Assembly: GCA_017938625.1 (NCBI GenBank)
Contig: JAGBBD010000040.1
Coordinates: 1-64,000, forward strand
Length of the DNA stretch: 64,000 nucleotides
Direction of reading: 5' to 3'
Source of the DNA: Oscillospiraceae bacterium
GTDB taxonomy: Bacteria; Bacillota; Clostridia; Oscillospirales; Oscillospiraceae
The notes below the pieces were generated by a model. It searched no databases. It worked only from the letters and a program-made list of their open reading frames with translations, and had not been told where the DNA came from. Both the position numbers and the translations under genes were made by a program. Of the stretch, positions 1-8,758 are shown piece by piece (the stretch's first letter is position 1; every line of letters begins with the position of its first letter).

Positions 1-758
1 CGCAGATCCTTCAGATCCTTGGCAACAGCCAGGATAGCCATCAGCTCGGAACCGACAGCGATGCCGAACTTGGACTCCATCATGAAGCCATCCAGACGGC
101 CGCCGATACCGATGATGATGTTACGCAGAGACTGAGCGCAGAAGTCGATGATCCAGCCCATCTCGACGCGCTTGGGGTCGATGTCCAGACGGCGCAGGCC
201 CTTCTTGGCCAGCCACTCGTCGGTGTTGTTGCGCTCGTGCTGCATACGGGCGGTCAGAGCCACCATAGCCAGGTTGTGAGCGTTCATGATGTCGTTGATG
301 TCGCCGGTCAGACCCAGGGAGAACTCGGTCATGGGCATCAGCAGAGCGTTGCCGCCGCCTGCTGCGGTACCCTTAACGTTCATGGTGGGGCCGCCGGAAG
401 GCTGACGCAGAGCGCCGCCGGCGTTCTTGCCGATGTAGCCCAGGCCTTCGATCAGACCCAGAGAAACAGTGGACTTACCTTCGCCAAAGGGGGTGGGAGT
501 GATGGCAGTAACCTCGATGAACTTGCCGTCGGGCTTGTCCTTCAGACGGTTCATGACCTTGATGAAGTCGATCTTGGGAGTCTTGCCGTAAGGGATGATC
601 TCCTCGGGCAGCAGGCCCAGCTTCTCGCGGAAGAAATCCACGGAAGGCAGAGTCTTTTCTGCTTCTTCGGCGATCTGCCAGTCCTTATAAATAGCGGGAT
701 CCAGCTTCACGATGCCTTTTTCGTCTACGTACTTGCCATCAACAAAATTAATAGCCAT
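1..758 (-). CDS. fhs: Formate--tetrahydrofolate ligase, N-terminal 252 residues (cut by window edge)
   Basis: Makes 10-formyl-THF from formate, THF and ATP in the cytosol, feeding purine and one-carbon metabolism. The frame starts [10 protein letters not shown] and contains the family nucleotide-binding motif [10 protein letters not shown] at residues 87-96, followed by [20 protein letters not shown], which is typical of the family. The ATG at 758 has AGGAGG just upstream. The full enzyme is about 555 residues, so a little under half is visible. It lies 68 bp after the trigger-factor-like gene on the same strand with no terminator between them, so the two are probably co-transcribed behind the ZTP riboswitch. 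Identification is firm. Confidence 0.96.
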   Translation of the reverse strand, partial: MAINFVDGKYVDEKGIVKLDPAIYKDWQIAEEAEKTLPSVDFFREKLGLLPEEIIPYGKTPKIDFIKVMNRLKDKPDGKFIEVTAITPTPFGEGKSTVSLGLIEGLGYIGKNAGGALRQPSGGPTMNVKGTAAGGGNALLMPMTEFSLGLTGDINDIMNAHNLAMVALTARMQHERNNTDEWLAKKGLRRLDIDPKRVEMGWIIDFCAQSLRNIIIGIGGRLDGFMMESKFGIAVGSELMAILAVAKDLKDL

Positions 759-826
759 TGGAATCAGTCCTCCTAATAAAATATTTCAGTCTTATATCAA
801 CGCCCGCCAAGCCGGGCATGTTGAAC

Positions 827-1765
827 TTAGTTGATCTGTGCGTGATCGCGGATGAGCTTCATGACCTTGGTGGTCAGAACGCTGCGGATCACAGCGGACT
901 CAAATTCCGCGTCGTAATAGGGCTTGAGCTCTTCCAGCGTCATATTGTTCTGGCGGCAGATCACGGCAACAGCTTCGCCGATCTCTTCTTTGGTGGCCTC
1001 CAGAGCTTCCAGATCCACGATCTGCTCAATGGCAGCCTTGGTCTTGACGCTCTGCACCGCTGTGGCGCGGGCATCTTCCCGCAACTGCTCACGGGTGGTG
1101 GACAGGAACTGGCAGTACATCTCCACAGTCAAGCCCTGCTGCGCCAGCTGGGCCTGCAGATTGTCCATCTGGTTGTCAAGCTCTGCCTCCACCTGTTTGT
1201 CGGAAGGAGTAAAATCAAGGGTGTCTGCCGCCATACGCAGCAGGCGATCCTGCAGATCCATTTCGCCCCGCTCGTCGGAGTAGTCCTGCAGACTCTTGCG
1301 CAGCTGCTCGCGCATCTGCTCCAGCGTATCGCAGCCGCCCACTTCTTTGGCGAAAACATCGTCCAGCTCATAGGCCGTCTTGACACGGATCTCATGGATG
1401 GTGCAGTGGAAGGTGGCAGCCTTACCTGCCAGATTTTCCGCATGGTACTCCTGAGGGAAGGTGACCTCTACCAGTACCTGCTCACCGGGCACCTTGTCCA
1501 CCAGCTGCTCTTCAAAGCCGGGGATGAACATACCGCTGCCGAGAACGAGAGTCTGCTTCTCCGCGGTGCCGCCCGGGAACTGCTCGCCGTCGCAGTAGCC
1601 TGCGTAATCCAGCACCACCTCGTCACCCAGCTGGGTGGGACGGTCTTTGATCACCGCAATTCTGGGATTCTGCTGCTGCAGACGCTCCATGCTGCGGTCG
1701 ACCTCCGCGTCGGTGATGATGTGGCGGTCAAGGGTCGCTTTCAGACCGCGATAGGTAAAGCTCAT
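827..1765 (-). CDS. Trigger-factor-like FKBP peptidyl-prolyl isomerase lacking the ribosome-binding domain
   Basis: A 312-residue protein matching the middle and C-terminal parts of trigger factor. The FKBP-type domain spans about residues 45-127 (GSGMFIPGFEEQL at 76-88). The helical substrate-binding arm follows, with ELDDVFAKEV near 133-142. The usual N-terminal ribosome-docking domain of roughly 110 residues, with its GFRxGK signature, is absent: the protein begins at MSFTYRGLKATL, which corresponds to the trigger-factor linker. The start has a GGAG site and lies 20 bp after a riboswitch terminator. It could be a soluble chaperone or a folding factor for its partner Fhs; that role is inference. 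Family assignment is strong. Confidence 0.85.
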   Translation of the reverse strand: MSFTYRGLKATLDRHIITDAEVDRSMERLQQQNPRIAVIKDRPTQLGDEVVLDYAGYCDGEQFPGGTAEKQTLVLGSGMFIPGFEEQLVDKVPGEQVLVEVTFPQEYHAENLAGKAATFHCTIHEIRVKTAYELDDVFAKEVGGCDTLEQMREQLRKSLQDYSDERGEMDLQDRLLRMAADTLDFTPSDKQVEAELDNQMDNLQAQLAQQGLTVEMYCQFLSTTREQLREDARATAVQSVKTKAAIEQIVDLEALEATKEEIGEAVAVICRQNNMTLEELKPYYDAEFESAVIRSVLTTKVMKLIRDHAQIN

Positions 1766-1784
1766 AGGGTATTCTCCTTAAAAT

Positions 1785-1822
1785 AAAAAACGGACAACCC
1801 AGCACCTAAAGCTGAATTGCCC
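1785..1822 (-). terminator. Intrinsic terminator forming the expression platform of the ZTP riboswitch
   Basis: Read on the minus strand, GGGCAATTCAGC pairs with GCTGGGTTGTCC (12 bp including G-U pairs) around a 7-nt loop, followed by GTTTTTT. The 5' arm uses the conserved GGGCA end of the aptamer, so ligand-bound aptamer and terminator should exclude each other. This is the standard transcriptional ON design of this class. Confidence 0.85.
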
Positions 1823-1892
1823 AGACGGTCGGCATAAGTACACATCGCATTCCCCCGTGGTGACCCACGAAATCCGTCAGTCGTGCGGTGCA
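1818..1892 (-). promoter_or_regulatory. ZTP (pfl) riboswitch aptamer
   Basis: On the minus strand the leader carries GACTGACGGA, then GTGGGTCACCACGGGGGA, then GCCGACCGTCTGGGCA. This matches the ZTP aptamer layout: a 5' helix closed with the first half, a linker, then the GCCG..CUGGGCA half. ZTP riboswitches sense the purine-precursor alarmone ZTP/ZMP and turn on folate and purine genes, including fhs. Here the switch sits before a trigger-factor-like gene and fhs. Confidence 0.9.
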
Positions 1893-1897
1893 TGATT

Positions 1898-1926
1898 ATG
1901 ATACTCCGAAAAGGCAGTTTTGTCAA
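1898..1926 (-). promoter_or_regulatory. Sigma-A-type promoter of the ZTP-tig-fhs operon
   Basis: Minus-strand boxes TTGACA (1921-1926) and TATCAT (1898-1903) are 17 bp apart. Transcription would start about 1890, just upstream of the aptamer. Confidence 0.8.
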
Positions 1927-1989
1927 GGTGAAACGCCTTGCCCTTTTGGGAAAAAATCGATAAATTTTTAACGATTAAATAGGCATAAG

Positions 1990-2237
1990 TCACAAAAGCA
2001 GAAATTTTCTGCCTGCCCTACATTTGCACCGCACCCATGGCTCCCTCTGAGGAGGGAGCTGTCGAGCGGATGCGAGACTGAGGGAGAGAAAACGACTGCT
2101 ACCCCTCCGTCTTTTGCCTGCGGCAAAATCCTCCTCCCCTGACAAGGGGAGGCAGGAGTGCATTCGTAGGGGCGGCAATCTGCCGCCCGCTATTTTGATC
2201 CGTCGGCGGAGCCGACACATCCATCGTCAATTGTCAA
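1990..2237. repeat. Intergenic palindromic repeat mosaic (gene-less DUF559-type element, copy 1)
   Basis: A 250-bp gap with no convincing gene. At about 2036-2157 it holds a gene-less copy of the bipartite element described at 44812. The left hairpin is built on GCTCCCTCTGAGGAGGGAGC, followed by the purine tract GAGGGAGAGAA. The right-hand stem is TTTTGCC/GGCAAAA, followed by a CTCCCCTGACAAGGGGAG hairpin. Adjacent short palindromes are GGGGCGGCAATCTGCCGCCC, TCGGCGGAGCCGA and TCAATTGTCAATT. Confidence 0.75.
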
Positions 2238-3704
2238 TTAGCCAAAGGGATTCTCCGTGGGATAGGGCAGGCACTTGGGCTGGTTGTAGGCGATGTCGGT
2301 GATGCCGAAGTACTTCAGCACCTCAAACAGAGCCTTGCCGCAATGGGCAAACGCCACAGCGCCGTGATGGGGATAGCGCTTCTGGATCAGCACATGGCGG
2401 TAGAAGCGGCCCATCTCCTCGATGGCGAACACGCCGATGCCGCCGAAGGAACGGGTGGCAACAGGCAGGACTTCGCCTTCTGCAATGTAGGAGCGCAGGT
2501 TGCCCTCGGAGTCGCACTGCAGACGGTAGAAGGTGATGTCTCCGGGGGCGATGTCGCCTTCCAGCGTGCCGCGGGTGATGTCGGGCGTGCCGCCGTTTTC
2601 CAGAAGACGGTTCTGGATGAGCTGATACTTGACAGCGCAGCCGCCGCACATCTTGCAGCTGGGAGTGTTGCCGCAGTGGAAGCCCATGAAGGTATCGGTG
2701 ATATCGTAATCAAACTTGCCCTTGATGTCCTCGTCATAGATGTACTGAGGCACAGAGTTGTTGATATCAAGCAGGGTGATGGCGTCGCCGGTGATGCAGG
2801 CGCCGATGTACTCGCTCAGAGCGCCGTAGATATCCACCTCGCATGCCACGGGGATGCCGCGGGATGCCAGACGGGAGTTGACGTAGCAGGGCTCAAAGCC
2901 GAACTGCTCGGGGAATGCGGGCCAGCACTTATCGGCAAAGGCAACATACTTTCTTGCGCCCTTGTGTGCCTCTGCCCAGTCAAGCAGGGTCAGCTCGAAC
3001 TGTGCCATACGCTCCAGCAGGTCGGGATAGATCTTGCCGTCCATCTCTTTCTGCATATCCTCCATGACAGCGGGGATGCGGGCGTCGCCTGCGTGGGCCT
3101 TGTAGCTGACCAGCAGATCCAGCTCGGAGTTCTCTTCCACTTCCACACCCAGCTCATACAGACCCTTGATGGGAGCGTTGCAGGCAAAGAAGTCCTGCGG
3201 ACGAGGGCCGAAGGTGATGATCTTCAAATTCTTCACACCCACGATGGCGCGGGCAATGGGAACGAACTCACGGATCATCCTGGCGCAGTCCTCGGCAGTG
3301 CCCACGGGGTACTCGGGGATATAGGCCTTGAGATGACGCATACCCAGATTGTAGGAGCAGTTGAGGACGCCGCAGTAGGCATCGCCTCTGCCGTTGATCA
3401 TGTCACCGTCGCCTTCGGCAGCGGCAATGTACATGACAGGGCCGTCAAACTTCTGGCACAGGAGCGTCTCGGGCGTCTCGGGGCCAAAGTTGCCAAGGAA
3501 CACCACCAGCGCGTTGACGCCGGCCTTGTTCACATCTTCCAGAGCCTTCAGGCAGTCCAGCTCGTTTTCCACGGTGATGGGGCACTCGTAGATGCCCTCG
3601 CCGTAGGCGGCCACGATATTCTGGCGGCGCTTGGTGGACAGTTCAATGGGGAAGCAGTCGCGGGAAACGGCAATGATGCCGAGTTTTACTTCGGGAATAT
3701 TCAT
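2238..3704 (-). CDS. L-fucose/L-arabinose isomerase family protein
   Basis: A 488-residue cytosolic enzyme of the ketol-isomerase superfamily that interconverts an aldose and a ketose. Family features include GPRPQDFFACNAPIKGLYELG (about 166-186), CEVDIYGALSEYI (288-300) and a Cys-rich FHCGNTPSCKMCGGC (342-356). The ATG at 3704 is chosen because AAGGAG lies directly upstream; a longer frame would start inside the neighbouring gene. It follows DUF4867 and xylulokinase in one operon with a sugar transporter, so its product should be a ketopentose for XylB. The exact substrate (L- or D-arabinose, fucose, xylose) cannot be read from the sequence. Confidence 0.8.
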   Translation of the reverse strand: MNIPEVKLGIIAVSRDCFPIELSTKRRQNIVAAYGEGIYECPITVENELDCLKALEDVNKAGVNALVVFLGNFGPETPETLLCQKFDGPVMYIAAAEGDGDMINGRGDAYCGVLNCSYNLGMRHLKAYIPEYPVGTAEDCARMIREFVPIARAIVGVKNLKIITFGPRPQDFFACNAPIKGLYELGVEVEENSELDLLVSYKAHAGDARIPAVMEDMQKEMDGKIYPDLLERMAQFELTLLDWAEAHKGARKYVAFADKCWPAFPEQFGFEPCYVNSRLASRGIPVACEVDIYGALSEYIGACITGDAITLLDINNSVPQYIYDEDIKGKFDYDITDTFMGFHCGNTPSCKMCGGCAVKYQLIQNRLLENGGTPDITRGTLEGDIAPGDITFYRLQCDSEGNLRSYIAEGEVLPVATRSFGGIGVFAIEEMGRFYRHVLIQKRYPHHGAVAFAHCGKALFEVLKYFGITDIAYNQPKCLPYPTENPFG

Positions 3705-3718
3705 ATGATAATCTCCTT

Positions 3719-4357
3719 TTAAATCAGATCTGCAATGTCGATGTTTTCGCCGCAAAGGCCCACCTTTGCGCCGCCCTTTGCCTCGGAGGAGTCGGGATGT
3801 GCCAGCAGCCACTTGTTGCGGGCAGTCATGATCTCATCTTCGGCAGTGAGGTTTTTCATTTCCGGGCGCTCCGTGTTGGTCAGCCACGGCAGGGCGACCA
3901 TGACGCGGAAGCCCTTTTCCTTGTCCGCGTGGCAGGGAGCATAGTGCAGGGTGGTGGCGAAGACCTCCACCAGAACACCGGCAGGCACTTTGAACGCCTT
4001 GACCTTGGCAGTGTCCAGCATGCCGTCTTCGATCTCGTCCTGACGGGCAAGCAGGAGGATGAAGTCCTCTGTGCCGAGATTGAACTCGCTGTCGCGGTGG
4101 TATTCCAGACAGTTGAGCTTCGTATTATGACCGTTGCACCAGCCAAGCTGCACGGGCATGCCGCCGAAGCAGTGCTCGCTGATCTCCACCATGGCAGGCA
4201 GCTTCTGCAGGCAGTCGTCATAGGGCACATATTCCACATGGTCGGTGCAGGGGGTGGCGGCAAGAGCTTCGGTCAGCTCTTTGACCGTTTCCTCCATGCC
4301 TCTGACCACTTGACCATAGGACTTGAATTCTTTATCAAATACGGAATAAATGTTCAT
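3719..4357 (-). CDS. DUF4867 family protein, cupin-like sugar-operon protein
   Basis: A 212-residue protein of the DUF4867 type, found in Firmicute pentose operons, with no catalytic role known to me. The stretch CLEYHRDSEFNLGTEDFILLLARQDEI (about 84-110) and the later VPAGVLVEVFATTLHYAPCHA look like a double-stranded beta barrel with His, Glu and Asp able to hold a metal. It is 9 bp from the end of xylB and 14 bp from the isomerase, so it is co-translated with them. A sugar epimerase or mutarotase role is possible, but this is only inference from context. Confidence 0.7.
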   Translation of the reverse strand: MNIYSVFDKEFKSYGQVVRGMEETVKELTEALAATPCTDHVEYVPYDDCLQKLPAMVEISEHCFGGMPVQLGWCNGHNTKLNCLEYHRDSEFNLGTEDFILLLARQDEIEDGMLDTAKVKAFKVPAGVLVEVFATTLHYAPCHADKEKGFRVMVALPWLTNTERPEMKNLTAEDEIMTARNKWLLAHPDSSEAKGGAKVGLCGENIDIADLI

Positions 4358-4366
4358 AAGTCCTCC

Positions 4367-5842
4367 TTACACGATCTTGGCGAACAGCTCACGGCAGGCA
4401 GGATAGATCTGCTTGAACTGCTGATAGCGCGCCTCATAGCGAGCCGTCAGCTCCGGATCGGGCTGCACCGTGGAAGCCACTTCCACCAGTGCGTCTGCCG
4501 CTGCCTGCACGCTCTCATACAGACCGCAGCCCACCATGGCCAGCATGGCGCCGCCGTAGCCGGGGCCCTGCTCGGTCTTGACCAGCTCCAGCGGAATGCC
4601 CAGCACGTTGGCGAAGATGGTGCGCCACAGAGGGGACTTGCTGCCGCCGCCGCAGATCTTGGTGGTGGGGATGGCAACGCCAAGGGAACGGGCGACCTCG
4701 AAGGAGTCGCGGATGGCAAATGCCACGCCTTCCAGCACAGCCTGCACCAGATCGCTTCTGGAAGTATCCATGGTCATACCGATGAAAGTGCCTCTTGCGT
4801 TGGTATCGTTGATGGGGCTGCGCTCGCCCATAAGGTAAGGCAGGAAGTAGACATGGTTGTTGCCCAGCTTGTCTTCCGTGATATCCTTCTGCTCGGCCGC
4901 GTAGTCCTTGGTCTTCAGGATCTCGTCACACAGCCACTTGTTGCAGGAGGCCGCGGAGAGCATACAGCCCATAAGATGCCAGCCGCCGTCTGCGTGGGCG
5001 AAGGCATGCAGAGCATTGTTGGGGTCAACACCAAATTTGTCGGAGGAGATAAAGATGGTACCGGAGGTGCCCAGAGAGATGTTGCAGCCGCCGCTGCCCA
5101 CCACACCGGTGCCCACGGCTGCCGCCGCGTTGTCACCTGCGCCGCCGACCACCTTGGCAGTTTCGGGAATGCCCAGTGCCTTTGCCACGTCGGGCAGGAC
5201 CGTGCCCACCACCTCGTAGCTTTCAAACAGCTTGGGCATCTGTGCTTCTGTCACGCCGCAAAGCTGCAGCATTTCCTTGCTCCAGCACTTGTTCTGAACA
5301 TCCAGCAAAAGCATACCGGAGGCGTCGGAATAGTCACAGCAGTGCACGCCTGTGAGGATATAATTGATATAGTCCTTGGGCAGCATGATCTTGGCGATCT
5401 TTTTGAAATTTTCCGGCTCGTTTTCCTGCATCCACAGGATCTTGGGGGCGGTGAAGCCTGCAAAGGCAATGTTGGCGGTCAGCTCGGACAGCTTTTGCTT
5501 GCCCACTTCGCCGTTGAGGTAGTCCACCTGCTTGGCGGTTCTTCCGTCGTTCCACAAAATGGCAGGACGGATCACATTGTCATCCTTGTCCAGCACCACG
5601 AGACCGTGCATCTGACCGCCTGCGCCGATACCGGCGACGAGAGAGCCGTCAAAGCCCTTAAGCAGCTCCGGCACGCCCTCCAACATGGCCTTCTTCCAGT
5701 CCTCGGGGGCCTGCTGGCTCCAGCCGGGCTTGGGGAATTCCAGCGGATATTCCTTTGTCACTTCATTCAGGATCTGACCCTTCTCGTCCACCAGCAAAAG
5801 CTTACAGGCGGAAGTGCCCAGATCGATACCGATATAATACAT
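4367..5842 (-). CDS. xylB: Xylulokinase (FGGY carbohydrate kinase)
   Basis: Phosphorylates D-xylulose, or a related ketopentose, with ATP. It is 491 residues, the usual length. The N-terminal phosphate loop is GIDLGTSACKLLLVD (5-19). The substrate loop GGQMHGLVVLD is at 75-85, WNDGRT at 97-102, and the catalytic Asp lies in GGAGDN (233-238). A second FGGY motif, CGGGSKSPLWR, occurs near residue 400. The ATG at 5842 has AGGAG 8 bp upstream; an in-frame GTG 9 bp earlier would overlap that site, so it was rejected. It is downstream of the transporter genes past a hairpin that may lower its expression. Confidence 0.93.
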   Translation of the reverse strand: MYYIGIDLGTSACKLLLVDEKGQILNEVTKEYPLEFPKPGWSQQAPEDWKKAMLEGVPELLKGFDGSLVAGIGAGGQMHGLVVLDKDDNVIRPAILWNDGRTAKQVDYLNGEVGKQKLSELTANIAFAGFTAPKILWMQENEPENFKKIAKIMLPKDYINYILTGVHCCDYSDASGMLLLDVQNKCWSKEMLQLCGVTEAQMPKLFESYEVVGTVLPDVAKALGIPETAKVVGGAGDNAAAAVGTGVVGSGGCNISLGTSGTIFISSDKFGVDPNNALHAFAHADGGWHLMGCMLSAASCNKWLCDEILKTKDYAAEQKDITEDKLGNNHVYFLPYLMGERSPINDTNARGTFIGMTMDTSRSDLVQAVLEGVAFAIRDSFEVARSLGVAIPTTKICGGGSKSPLWRTIFANVLGIPLELVKTEQGPGYGGAMLAMVGCGLYESVQAAADALVEVASTVQPDPELTARYEARYQQFKQIYPACRELFAKIV

Positions 5843-5877
5843 GGAAACCACTCCTTTATGTCGGTTCGTTTTCGGTT

Positions 5878-5913
5878 TTAAAAGCGCCGGTCTCGCCGAG
5901 GGCGAAACCGGCG
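5878..5913 (-). terminator. Hairpin with short U-run between permease and xylB
   Basis: On the minus strand CGCCGGTTTCGCC pairs with GGCGAGACCGGCG around CTC, followed by CTTTTAAAAC. It lies just after the permease stop, so it may partly terminate transcription and set a lower level for the catabolic genes. Confidence 0.65.
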
Positions 5914-5927
5914 TTGTCGGTCAGCTA

Positions 5928-7103
5928 TTATTTCGTATCGTTCTTCTTGGAAAGCACATCAAAGATAACAGCAGCCAGCAGGACTGCGCCCTTGACGACC
6001 TTCTGATAGTTCTGGTCAATGCCCATGATGGACATGCCCAGGTTGATGACGCCCATAAGGACAGCACCGATGATGACGCCGGGGACAGTGCCCACGCCGC
6101 CGTAAGCGGAAGCGCCGCCGATGAAGCAGGAGCCAATGGCGTCCATTTCATAGGAGTCGCCGTAGGTGGGCTGAGCGGAGGACATACGGGCAATGGTCAG
6201 AATACCTGCCAGAGCTGCCAGCACGCCCATGTTGGTGTAAGCGAAGAAGTAGACCTTACGGGTATCGATACCGGAGAGCTTGGTGGCCTTTTCGTTGCCG
6301 CCGACAGCATACAGGTAACGACCCATGGTGGTCTTGGAGGTGATGTAGGCATAGACCAGCACCACCAGTGCGACCCAGATCAGAGCAGTGGGGATGCCCT
6401 TGTACTTGCTCAACTGGATGGCGAAATACATAACAACAGCCACAATGATCACACTGCGGAACAGCGTGGTGATCAGAGTTTCCACAGCATAGCCCTTCTT
6501 CACACGGACGATGCGGTTGCGGAAGGTCACAAACAGGAAGATCAGGCAGGCAAGGATGCCCACGACCACACACAGCAGATTCATACCCTCGGGCCCCTTG
6601 AGCAGGTCGGGGACAAAGCACTCTGCACCGCCGCCGAAGACAGCCTTGAAGGTGGCGTCGGTCACGGTCTGGGTCTTGCCGCCCAGTACCACATTGGACA
6701 GGCCGCGGAAGATCAGCATACCTGCCAGAGTGGTAATAAAAGGCGGAACTTTCACATATGCGATCCAGTAAGCCTGGAATGCGCCGATAACAAGGCCGAT
6801 ACCCAGCATAACAGCAACTGCCAGCCAGATGTTCATGCCCTTTGCCATCAGGATGGCGCCGACAGCACCTGCAAAGCAGACAACGGAGCCAACGGAAAGG
6901 TCGATGTTACCGCCGGTGAGGATACACAGCAGCATACCGGTGGCAAGGATAAAGACGTATGCGTTCTGGGCGATCAGATTGTTGATGTTCTGAGGCAGAA
7001 GCAGCTTGCCATCGGTGCGCCATGCAAAGAAGGCGACCACCAGCACCAGAATGATGATCATGGTGTACTTCTGCAGCCATGCTGAAACTTTCGATTTCGT
7101 CAT
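5928..7103 (-). CDS. Sugar ABC transporter permease (MmsB/GguB/XylH type)
   Basis: A 391-residue inner-membrane protein of the BPD_transp_2 family, which forms the channel of monosaccharide ABC importers. About ten hydrophobic segments are visible, from MIIILVLVVAFFAW at the N-terminus to VVKGAVLLAAVIFDVL at the end. The family loop GGNIDLSVGSVVCFAGAVGA occurs near residues 64-83 and VPPFITTLAGMLIFRGLSN near 118. GASAYGGVGTVPGVIIGA, near the C-terminus, is the coupling region to the ATPase. It is 15 bp from the ATPase gene. With ChvE upstream, the likely substrates are pentoses or galactose-like sugars. Confidence 0.92.
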   Translation of the reverse strand: MTKSKVSAWLQKYTMIIILVLVVAFFAWRTDGKLLLPQNINNLIAQNAYVFILATGMLLCILTGGNIDLSVGSVVCFAGAVGAILMAKGMNIWLAVAVMLGIGLVIGAFQAYWIAYVKVPPFITTLAGMLIFRGLSNVVLGGKTQTVTDATFKAVFGGGAECFVPDLLKGPEGMNLLCVVVGILACLIFLFVTFRNRIVRVKKGYAVETLITTLFRSVIIVAVVMYFAIQLSKYKGIPTALIWVALVVLVYAYITSKTTMGRYLYAVGGNEKATKLSGIDTRKVYFFAYTNMGVLAALAGILTIARMSSAQPTYGDSYEMDAIGSCFIGGASAYGGVGTVPGVIIGAVLMGVINLGMSIMGIDQNYQKVVKGAVLLAAVIFDVLSKKNDTK

Positions 7104-7118
7104 GTTACTCTCTCTCCT

Positions 7119-8654
7119 TTAGTCGTTACAGGATTTCAGGATGCAGGACATAATGGCTTCCTGGGAAGCATCTTCCTGCTGGAATTCGCCAACGATGCAG
7201 CCCTCGTTCATCACATAGATGCGGTCGGACATGCCCAAGACCTCGGGAAGCTCAGAGGAGATCATAATGACCGATTTGCCCTGTGCCACCAGATCGTTGA
7301 TGATGCAGTAGATCTCGTACTTGGCGCCCACGTCGATGCCGCGGGTAGGCTCGTCCAGAATGAGAATGTCGGGATCTGCAAACATCCACTTGGCAAGCAG
7401 CACCTTCTGCTGGTTGCCGCCGGAGAGGTTGCCCACATTCTGCTCCACACCGGTACACTTGGTGCGCAGCTTCTGGCGGTACTCATCTGCCACCGCATAT
7501 TCCTTATCCTGGTCGATCACACCGTTCTTGGTCACACCGTCAAGGTTTGCCAGAGTGGTGTTGACGCGGATGGGATTACTCAGAATCAGACCGTTGCCCT
7601 TACGGTCTTCGGTCACGTAGGCAAGGCCTGCCTTGATGGCGGCGCGTTCGTTTCTCAGGGTCACAGGCTTTCCGCCAAGCTCCAGCGTACCGGTGATGCC
7701 GGTGCCGTAGCTCTTGCCGAACAGGCTCATGGCAAGCTCTGTTCTGCCGGCGCCCATCAGGCCGGAAATGCCAACCACTTCGCCCTTGCGGACGTGGAAG
7801 GAAACATTGTCAACAACCTTCTTTTCCTGATACAAAGGATGGTACACAGACCAGTTCTTGACTTCCATTGCCATATCGCCGATCTGCACACCGGGGCGCT
7901 TGGGGAAGCGGTCTTCGATCTCTCTGCCCACCATGCCGCGAATGATGCGGTCTTCGTCGATGTCGTGACCGGCATTGTCGATGGTTTCAATGGTGGCGCC
8001 GTCGCGGATGACAGTGATCTCGTCGGCAACGTAGGAAACTTCGTTGAGCTTGTGAGAGATGATGATACAGGTCATGCCCTCGGACTTGAAGCGCAGCAGC
8101 AGATCCAGCAGTGCTCTGGAGTCTTCTTCGTTGAGGGAGGAGGTGGGCTCATCGAGGATCAGCAGGCGGGCATTCTTTGCCAGCGCCTTGGCGATCTCAA
8201 CCATCTGCTGCTTGCCCACACCGATATCCTTGATCAGGGTACGGGAGGACTCGTTCAGACCGACCACCTTCAAATATTTATCTGCCTCGGCGTAGGTGGT
8301 GTCCCAGTCAATGGCAAAGGCTTTGCCCTGCTCATTGCCAAGGAACATATTTTCGCCGATGGTCATGTAAGGCACCAGTGCCAGCTCCTGATGGATGATG
8401 ACGATGCCCTTTTCTTCAGAGTCAGTAATTTTGGCGAATTTACAGACGTCACCTTCGTAGACGATGTCGCCTTCGTAGGTGCCGTAGGGATAGATGCCGC
8501 TGAGAACATTCATCAGCGTGGACTTACCTGCGCCGTTTTCGCCGACCAGCGCATGGATCGTGCCCTTTTTCACCTGCAGGTTCACGTTGTCAAGTGCTTT
8601 GACACCGGGGAATTCCTTGGTGATATTTTTCATTTCCAAAACAAAGTCAGACAA
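7119..8654 (-). CDS. Sugar ABC transporter ATP-binding protein, double NBD (MmsA/GguA/XylG type)
   Basis: A 511-residue tandem ATPase that powers sugar import. The first domain has Walker [10 protein letters not shown] near residue 38, signature [13 protein letters not shown] and Walker [12 protein letters not shown]. The second has the degenerate A site [12 protein letters not shown] typical of the second half of sugar ABC ATPases, signature [14 protein letters not shown] and [14 protein letters not shown]. The start is a TTG at 8654, chosen because GAGGTG sits 5-6 bp upstream; the first in-frame ATG is 7 codons later and has no such site. It lies between the binding protein and the permease. 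Confidence 0.93.
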   Translation of the reverse strand: MSDFVLEMKNITKEFPGVKALDNVNLQVKKGTIHALVGENGAGKSTLMNVLSGIYPYGTYEGDIVYEGDVCKFAKITDSEEKGIVIIHQELALVPYMTIGENMFLGNEQGKAFAIDWDTTYAEADKYLKVVGLNESSRTLIKDIGVGKQQMVEIAKALAKNARLLILDEPTSSLNEEDSRALLDLLLRFKSEGMTCIIISHKLNEVSYVADEITVIRDGATIETIDNAGHDIDEDRIIRGMVGREIEDRFPKRPGVQIGDMAMEVKNWSVYHPLYQEKKVVDNVSFHVRKGEVVGISGLMGAGRTELAMSLFGKSYGTGITGTLELGGKPVTLRNERAAIKAGLAYVTEDRKGNGLILSNPIRVNTTLANLDGVTKNGVIDQDKEYAVADEYRQKLRTKCTGVEQNVGNLSGGNQQKVLLAKWMFADPDILILDEPTRGIDVGAKYEIYCIINDLVAQGKSVIMISSELPEVLGMSDRIYVMNEGCIVGEFQQEDASQEAIMSCILKSCND

Positions 8655-8678
8655 GCTATCACCTCTTCTGATATTGTT

Positions 8679-8710
8679 TTGGGCAAGATGGGGATCCCCA
8701 TCTTGCCCAA
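8679..8710. promoter_or_regulatory. 32-bp perfect palindrome between binding-protein and ATPase genes
   Basis: TTGGGCAAGATGGGGA and its exact complement abut. In the mRNA this makes a very stable hairpin 48 bp after the chvE-like stop, with no U-run on the coding strand. Such hairpins commonly protect the abundant binding-protein message from 3' decay, giving more binding protein than ATPase or permease. That role is inferred. Confidence 0.7.
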
Positions 8711-8758
8711 AGCGTTCATAAGGATAATTATTCAGCTTACTTAGCTCAGATCTTGCGA

